From assembly GCA_937925845.1 (NCBI GenBank), contig CALAML010000165.1, forward strand, positions 1 to 37,085: DNA of 37,085 bases, read 5' to 3'. A model generated the notes under the pieces. It ran no database searches. It saw only the letters and a list, made by a program, of their open reading frames with translations, and had not been told where the DNA came from. The stretch comes from an uncultured Acidimicrobiales bacterium. Lineage in GTDB: Bacteria; Actinomycetota; Acidimicrobiia; Acidimicrobiales; CALAML01. The position numbers and the translations under genes are program-made. Each line of letters opens with the position of its first letter. Within the stretch, counting starts at the first letter, position 1. Below, in pieces: positions 32,739-37,085 of the stretch.

Positions 32739-35486
32739 CTAGACACCGTCGGCGATCGACTCAAACAGTTCGGCGGTTCTTGTTGCGATGGTTGTCCATT
32801 CGAAGTGGGGCTGACGGTCGGCCATGGCCGCCGCCGAGGCCGACAACTGTTGGGGATCGAGGTTGTCGATGCAGGCGGTGAGCTCGGTTGCGGTGGTTCC
32901 GTAACGGATGTCGGCGCCGTCGAAGGTCTCGTCGAAGAAGGCCCAGTCGGAGGTGATGGCGGCGACGCCGGCACCGATGGCATCAAATGCGGTTCCGGTA
33001 GTGAGCATGCCAGCAGGGGCAAAGGGGAGGATGAGCGCATCGACCGCGGCTACCCGGGCCTCATAGCGGCCGCCATCGAGATGGTCGGTGTCGGCGATGA
33101 TGCGGGAGTCGTCGGGCACTGTCACCGAGTCATCGACCCTGATGACCAGCTGGATGTCGTCACGGGTCGATGCCGCCACCGCGTCAACCACCTGCTGGAG
33201 GAGCTTCTCCTGGCGAGGAGCGCCGACCACTCCCAGCCGCAACGGAGCCGCGGGCCAGCCCTCGCGGCGTTCGAGCTCTCGGCGCACGTCGGCACGGTCT
33301 CGGTTGGCGAGGTGGCGGTACTCGGCTCCCCAGTGGCCGTGGGGGATCACTTCATGGCGACACTGCGGTCCGTATCGGTACTGGCGCATAGCCACGTCCA
33401 TCCCTACCCGGGTGTGGTGGATGACAGCGTCGGCGGCCTCGGCCCACAGCTGGTAGGTGGATTGAGCGTCGTCGTCCTTGAAGTAGTGCGGCAACAGGTT
33501 GTGCTGGGTCCATACGATGCGGGTGCCGGTCTGTTTGAGCAGCGCCAGTACCTCGGCGTTGCGGCGGGGGTCGGTTCCGGCCCACCATTCGGGCCAGGCC
33601 ATATGAAGCACATCGATGCCGTCCAGACGCTCCGCCAGCTCGGCATCGGGGAGGCCCGCGGCCAACGTGATCAGCCGCTCCTGAAGCGGCGCGTAGAGGC
33701 TGCGGTCGTACTGATGGCCGGTGATGGTGCTCGCGACCCGAAGCCTGGGAGTCACCCGCCAGGTCATGTCGATCTCCGACGCCGGGGTCAACTCAATCTG
33801 GTGGACGACGGGTAGCTCGCCCCAGAAGCTGCGCCACTCCGTCAGGCCGGAGGTGTCGATCCGCTGTTGTGCCGTGACTGCTGCGCCCTCGGCATGAACC
33901 GCAAGTGGTCGATCCGGGGTCTCCGGAATCGAGATTGTAAGTGGGCCCGGCAGTTGGTCGGGGCTGTCGAACCGGAGCCGTTCGCGAACGATCAAGGATC
34001 GTCCCTCGACTCGGTAGGTGGCCTTCCGGGAACCGGCGACGGCGGCGTCGGCATCGCTATCAACGCCGATCGGGCTCCAGTTGCGGTGGGTTACGCTCAG
34101 CTGGCCGGCTTCGTGGTTGAGAGTTTCGGGGAGTCCGGCGGGGGCCAGAGCCGTGGCACTCTTGCCAGCCATCTCTTCGTGGTGAGCGGGCGAAATCACC
34201 GGGAGCATCGTCGGGTGGCCGCTGGTGGGACCCTCAAAGAGTCCGGGCGAGCGTGGATATGGCAGGTAATCGCTCGAAAACCCGAACACGGTCGGCAGGG
34301 TGAACCGCAGGGTGGGGGCGCGGAAGGTCCAGACCGCCGCGATGTTTCGACCCGGGGCAAATTCGATCAGCCGGTCGGCCTCGCGCCAGCGGTCGGCCGA
34401 CTCGCCAGCCGTCACTTCCGGTCGAGCCTGGAGTTCGAGAGCGGCGAGAAGAAGCTTGCCCATCACATCAAGCGTCATCTGCAGTCGTCGCGCCGGGCCC
34501 CGGTAGAACATGGTTGAGCGGTACTGATGAGCGGCGATGACCCCGTTGGGGAACCAGGTTGCGAGCTGATCCAGGGTGGTGATGGCTCGGCTCAGCCAGC
34601 GGCGCTGGGCCTCGGCGTCGACCAGGTTCCGGCCCGTCGCCACCGAGGCAAGTTCGATGGTGATGGCCAGGCCGAGCGCGCCGATCGATCGGCCCCAAAC
34701 CACGCCACCGCCAGGCTGAGCGATGTCGTCGAGATCGGCAAGTACCTGGCGCAAACCATCGGTCCACGCTGGATCGAGATATTCGGTGAGCGGGTCGGCG
34801 AACAGGTACATGTCGGGGGTGTAGATGTCGTAGTGGACCCAAGGCGCCATGCCGTCGTCGATCCACCCGTTCGGGGTGTCGAACATGGCCTGTGCTCGGT
34901 CGATGAACACCTCGAAGTCCGGTGCCGGTTCTCCACTCAGCTTGGCTCCGGCGGCGAGGCATCGGGCCGCGACGATGGCGAAGTTGGGCGGTATGGCTCC
35001 CCCTTCGGTGAGTCGCTGCCGGATCTCCGGGCTGTCGACGGCATCGAGGGTGTGCTGGCGCAGATGGTCGGGGAGTGCCTCAAGACCACCGAGCCGGATG
35101 GCCGTCTCACCGACCCGGTAGGAGTAGAACCCTTCGACCTTCTCCGGCGTCAGTCGGCCGATCAGCTCTTGGAGATGGCCACGGAGGTGAATCGGGTCAG
35201 CCGGGGAAGTGGTGGTGGTCTCGTTGGTGTTGGCCCGGTCGGTGTCCAGGGTCTCGACCCCACACTCAACCAGTAGACCGAGAACGTAGATGAGGTCGGC
35301 GCGAGCGTCGTCGAGTACCGGGTGTCCGCCCATGATCGCCGGCAGGGTGAGGCCCGGAGCTGTCGAGGCTTCAAGCTCCCGCAGCTGGTTCACCACGGTC
35401 CTAACCAGTCGCTGGGCCAAGTCTCCTGCTGAGGTTTCGACATGGAGTGGGGGCTCAGGCATCCGGAACCCGGCCATGTCCGCCAT
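32739..35486 (-). CDS. Large fusion: DUF2264-like toroid and sandwich domains plus GT-B glycosyltransferase
   Basis: A 915-residue cytoplasmic protein without signal or membrane helices. Residues about 5-420 are helical and resemble the alpha/alpha toroid of DUF2264 and heparinase-like proteins, with WVHYDIYTPDMYLFADPL and GGVVWGRSIGALGLAI. Residues about 420-580 look like a beta-sandwich. Residues about 590-915 are a GT-B glycosyltransferase: DVLHMAWPEWW, RIVWTQHNLLPHYF, ADAVIHHTRVGMD, then HEVIPHGHWG and the ADALILPF-type C-terminal lobe (AAVDALILPFAPAGML). ATG 35486 shares its A with the stop of the upstream hydrolase gene (TGATG), which implies coupled translation. Toroid assignment is by resemblance; the glycosyltransferase part is firmer. 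Confidence 0.75.
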   Translation of the reverse strand: MADMAGFRMPEPPLHVETSAGDLAQRLVRTVVNQLRELEASTAPGLTLPAIMGGHPVLDDARADLIYVLGLLVECGVETLDTDRANTNETTTTSPADPIHLRGHLQELIGRLTPEKVEGFYSYRVGETAIRLGGLEALPDHLRQHTLDAVDSPEIRQRLTEGGAIPPNFAIVAARCLAAGAKLSGEPAPDFEVFIDRAQAMFDTPNGWIDDGMAPWVHYDIYTPDMYLFADPLTEYLDPAWTDGLRQVLADLDDIAQPGGGVVWGRSIGALGLAITIELASVATGRNLVDAEAQRRWLSRAITTLDQLATWFPNGVIAAHQYRSTMFYRGPARRLQMTLDVMGKLLLAALELQARPEVTAGESADRWREADRLIEFAPGRNIAAVWTFRAPTLRFTLPTVFGFSSDYLPYPRSPGLFEGPTSGHPTMLPVISPAHHEEMAGKSATALAPAGLPETLNHEAGQLSVTHRNWSPIGVDSDADAAVAGSRKATYRVEGRSLIVRERLRFDSPDQLPGPLTISIPETPDRPLAVHAEGAAVTAQQRIDTSGLTEWRSFWGELPVVHQIELTPASEIDMTWRVTPRLRVASTITGHQYDRSLYAPLQERLITLAAGLPDAELAERLDGIDVLHMAWPEWWAGTDPRRNAEVLALLKQTGTRIVWTQHNLLPHYFKDDDAQSTYQLWAEAADAVIHHTRVGMDVAMRQYRYGPQCRHEVIPHGHWGAEYRHLANRDRADVRRELERREGWPAAPLRLGVVGAPRQEKLLQQVVDAVAASTRDDIQLVIRVDDSVTVPDDSRIIADTDHLDGGRYEARVAAVDALILPFAPAGMLTTGTAFDAIGAGVAAITSDWAFFDETFDGADIRYGTTATELTACIDNLDPQQLSASAAAMADRQPHFEWTTIATRTAELFESIADGV

Positions 35487-36151
35487 CAGGTCCGGGCCAG
35501 AGTGGCAGGGATCCAATCGATCAGCTCCGCCTCGATCTCCTCAGCGGCCGAGGTGAGAAGGTGATCGGCTCCCTCAAGGATTCGGAGTTCGCCGTGGCCG
35601 CCAGACAGATCTTTGAGGGTTTCGCTGACCGAGGCTGGCAGGATCTGGTCCCGGTCTCCGTGAAACATCAGCAGCGGTTTGGGCGCGAGCTCGGCGATGC
35701 GTTCACAGCCAGCTGACTGTGATGACAGCGTCACCGTGCCGCGGGAGAAAGCTGGCAGCGAGAGCGACGTGTTGATGGCGACCGCACCGCCAAAGGAGTG
35801 TCCGATGGTGACAAACCGCTCGGCCCCACCCTGGGAGGCCATCTGGCCGACCGCGCAGACGTCGAGCACACAGGTGGGCAGATCGTTCGGGCGCCGGTAG
35901 TCGACCCGGTAGGTGGCGATGCCCGCCTCGGCCAACCGTTGGCCGAGCCGGTGGTACATGCCGTCCGCTGGCCCGAGGGTTCCCCCCATGGCGCCGCCGC
36001 AAAGGAGCACGGCGTCGGTTGCCTCCTCGGGCCCATGGGCGAAGATGCCAAGGAGGCCCTCCATCGTGTACAGCTCGAGGTGGCGGAGCCCATCAGCGAT
36101 GTCGATTTCCTGACGGGCCAGTACGCCAATCATGTCGAGCGGTCCGGGCAT
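35486..36151 (-). CDS. Alpha/beta hydrolase, dienelactone-hydrolase-like
   Basis: A 221-residue hydrolase. The nucleophile elbow is G117-H-S119-F-G121-G (VTIGHSFGG), the Asp lies in MFHGDRDQILP (D166 or D168), and the catalytic His is H197 in EGADHLL. CGGAMGGT near residues 51-58 may supply the oxyanion hole. ATG 36151 has AGGAG about nine bases upstream. It is the first gene of a two-gene operon with the glycosyltransferase fusion, so deacylation or ester removal on the same glycan pathway is plausible, but nothing in the sequence proves it. Confidence 0.88.
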   Translation of the reverse strand: MPGPLDMIGVLARQEIDIADGLRHLELYTMEGLLGIFAHGPEEATDAVLLCGGAMGGTLGPADGMYHRLGQRLAEAGIATYRVDYRRPNDLPTCVLDVCAVGQMASQGGAERFVTIGHSFGGAVAINTSLSLPAFSRGTVTLSSQSAGCERIAELAPKPLLMFHGDRDQILPASVSETLKDLSGGHGELRILEGADHLLTSAAEEIEAELIDWIPATLART

Positions 36152-36358
36152 CAGCGGCGTCTCCTCGTTCTGGATGGTGCGTGGTGGCTCAGACTGGGTT
36201 GGGCGACCGGGGGACGCCCGGTGTCAGCATGCCAAAGTGTGAGCCGCCACGCGCGCTGGCCGACGCTGCCAGCATCATTCACCTCGACGGGTCGGCCGCA
36301 GGAACCTGGTCTTGGCCCGCTGTTGGTTGCGTTTGATACTCCAGCTGACGGCACCGGT

Positions 36359-36364
36359 TAGGGT
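36359..36364 (+). promoter_or_regulatory. -10 box TAGGGT for the PPOX-family gene
   Basis: The box ends six bases before ATG 36371. TTGATA at 36333-36338 resembles a -35, but its 20-base spacer is long. Confidence 0.45.
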
Positions 36365-36370
36365 CGCGTC

Positions 36371-36835
36371 ATGAGCAACCGGCGTGAACAGATCCGTATG
36401 ACTGAAGACGAACTCTGGAGCTTCATCGAGGCCCAAAAGTCGCTCCAAGTGGCGACGGTGGAGCGGGATGGTTCGGTGCACCTCTCTACGTTGTGGTTCG
36501 CCATCGTGGGCCGTCGTGGCGAGCGTCGCCTGGTGTTCGAGACCTATACGAAGAGTCAGAAGATCGTGAACCTGGTACGCGATCCGAGATTGACCTGTCT
36601 GCTTGAGGACGGAACCGAGTACAACACGCTGCGCGGAGCCATGATCAAGGGCACCGCGGAACTGGTCACCGGCGATCAGGTCCATGCCCTCGCACTCGAG
36701 GTCATGGTCCGAAATACACCTGGCGTCGACCGCGACACCCTGGACCAGGCGGCGCAACATATGGCCCGCAAGCGAACCGCGGTCATCGTCCACCCGGAAT
36801 CGATCGTGACCTGGGACCACACCAAACTCGGCTGA
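36371..36835 (+). CDS. PPOX-class flavin or F420-binding oxidoreductase
   Basis: A 154-residue split-barrel protein of the pyridoxamine-phosphate-oxidase-like class. LQVATVERDGSVHLSTLWF and RLVFETYTKSQKIVNLVRDPRLTCLLEDG are the usual first strands and cofactor loop, and GAMIKGTAELV continues the barrel. Many actinobacterial members use F420 rather than FMN, and I cannot tell which from the sequence. It is cytoplasmic and probably acts as a reductase or heme-oxygenase-like enzyme. It is divergent from the hydrolase-GT operon, with 219 bases between the starts. Confidence 0.85.
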   Translation: MSNRREQIRMTEDELWSFIEAQKSLQVATVERDGSVHLSTLWFAIVGRRGERRLVFETYTKSQKIVNLVRDPRLTCLLEDGTEYNTLRGAMIKGTAELVTGDQVHALALEVMVRNTPGVDRDTLDQAAQHMARKRTAVIVHPESIVTWDHTKLG

Positions 36836-36865
36836 GTTCCGGTTGTGGGCCAACCTGCCGGGTCG

Positions 36866-37085
36866 CTATTTCTTGGCCTTGAGGGTTCGCTGGTAGTCCT
36901 CGAAGCGAAGCTTCACGATCTTCGATCGGTCTGCGGTACGTACCACCACCCCTTCGGCCTTGCCTTCTGCGGCATCGGTCAGCGCAACCTGGGTCGTGGG
37001 AAGGTGTGCCTCGAGCGCAGTCAGAACCGAGGCGTGATCGAGCCCATCAAGGGTGAAGTCGACCAATGGGACCAGCTCGAAACCA
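36866..37085 (-). CDS. C-terminal end of an RNA/DNA ligase-like nucleotidyltransferase (truncated by window)
   Basis: The minus-strand frame is open to the window edge, so the N-terminal part lies outside. The visible 72 codons include AEGVVVR, which matches nucleotidyltransferase motif IV, and KIVKLRFEDYQRT, which matches motif V with its catalytic-pocket lysines. This pairing is typical of ATP-dependent RNA ligases and related polynucleotide ligases. A TTG at 37064-37066 could be read as a start, but that would leave no enzyme core. The adenylation lysine (motif I) is upstream and cannot be checked here. Confidence 0.6.
   Translation of the reverse strand, partial: GFELVPLVDFTLDGLDHASVLTALEAHLPTTQVALTDAAEGKAEGVVVRTADRSKIVKLRFEDYQRTLKAKK

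Noticed and set aside
1-37085. Mobile elements, CRISPR arrays, defence islands or phage genes
   Set aside because: I found no transposase, integrase, regularly spaced repeats, restriction enzymes or phage structural genes, and base composition is even across the window.

Overview
The window is GC-rich, gene-dense DNA from a high-GC Gram-positive bacterium. The best guess is Actinomycetota, probably Acidimicrobiia or a relative. This rests on the codon bias, the GarA/OdhI-like FHA protein, a gcvH-garA-ftsR-bfn-merR gene order like that of Mycobacterium, many promoters that would give leaderless mRNAs, and the many Actinobacteria-type families. The class is an inference; no 16S or marker gene is present. 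Genes lie on both strands with very short gaps. I see no transposase, phage gene, CRISPR array or integrase.

Layout. Bases 1-8000 hold the end of a SpoIIE-type phosphatase, a small zinc-ribbon membrane protein, a secreted zinc metallopeptidase, tRNA-Pro(GGG) with a strong terminator, and an envelope group: an SGNH hydrolase, an OafA-like acyltransferase-SGNH fusion, a secreted protein of unknown role, and a second acyltransferase. Bases 8000-10900 hold a SRAP-domain DNA-protein crosslink repair protein, a DUF2079 membrane protein and a HIT hydrolase. Bases 10900-16030 carry pgsA, gcvH, a GarA-like FHA protein, an FtsR-like MerR regulator with a huge low-complexity insert, a DUF151 nuclease and a second MerR regulator. 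Convergent to these, bases 16046-20300 carry a gcvT-gcvP operon behind a tandem glycine riboswitch, so the glycine cleavage P, T and H proteins are all encoded here but under separate control.

Bases 20393-21109 encode the most striking gene. It is a thioredoxin/TlpA-like lipoprotein whose redox motif is U-P-F-C, with an in-frame UGA at the first cysteine position and a hairpin just downstream, so it is a strong selenoprotein candidate. Bases 21200-26100 carry a cyclophilin, a Nudix hydrolase, chorismate synthase, a Cys/Met-metabolism PLP enzyme, and a fusion of a SAM methyltransferase to 5-formyltetrahydrofolate cyclo-ligase. Bases 26100-32600 hold two SDR oxidoreductases, a coiled-coil repeat protein, an alpha/beta hydrolase, a DJ-1/PfpI-like protein lacking its cysteine, a drug-efflux MFS transporter and a secreted phospholipase A2-like protein. 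Bases 32700-37085 hold a toroid-plus-glycosyltransferase fusion coupled to an alpha/beta hydrolase, a PPOX-family flavoprotein, and the C-terminus of an RNA/DNA ligase-like protein.

Across the window, at least thirteen start codons are preceded by a TANNNT -10 box exactly 6-8 nt away. This predicts leaderless transcription and was used to choose several starts. Several functions meet on one-carbon and glycine metabolism (GcvP/T/H and 5-FTHF cyclo-ligase).
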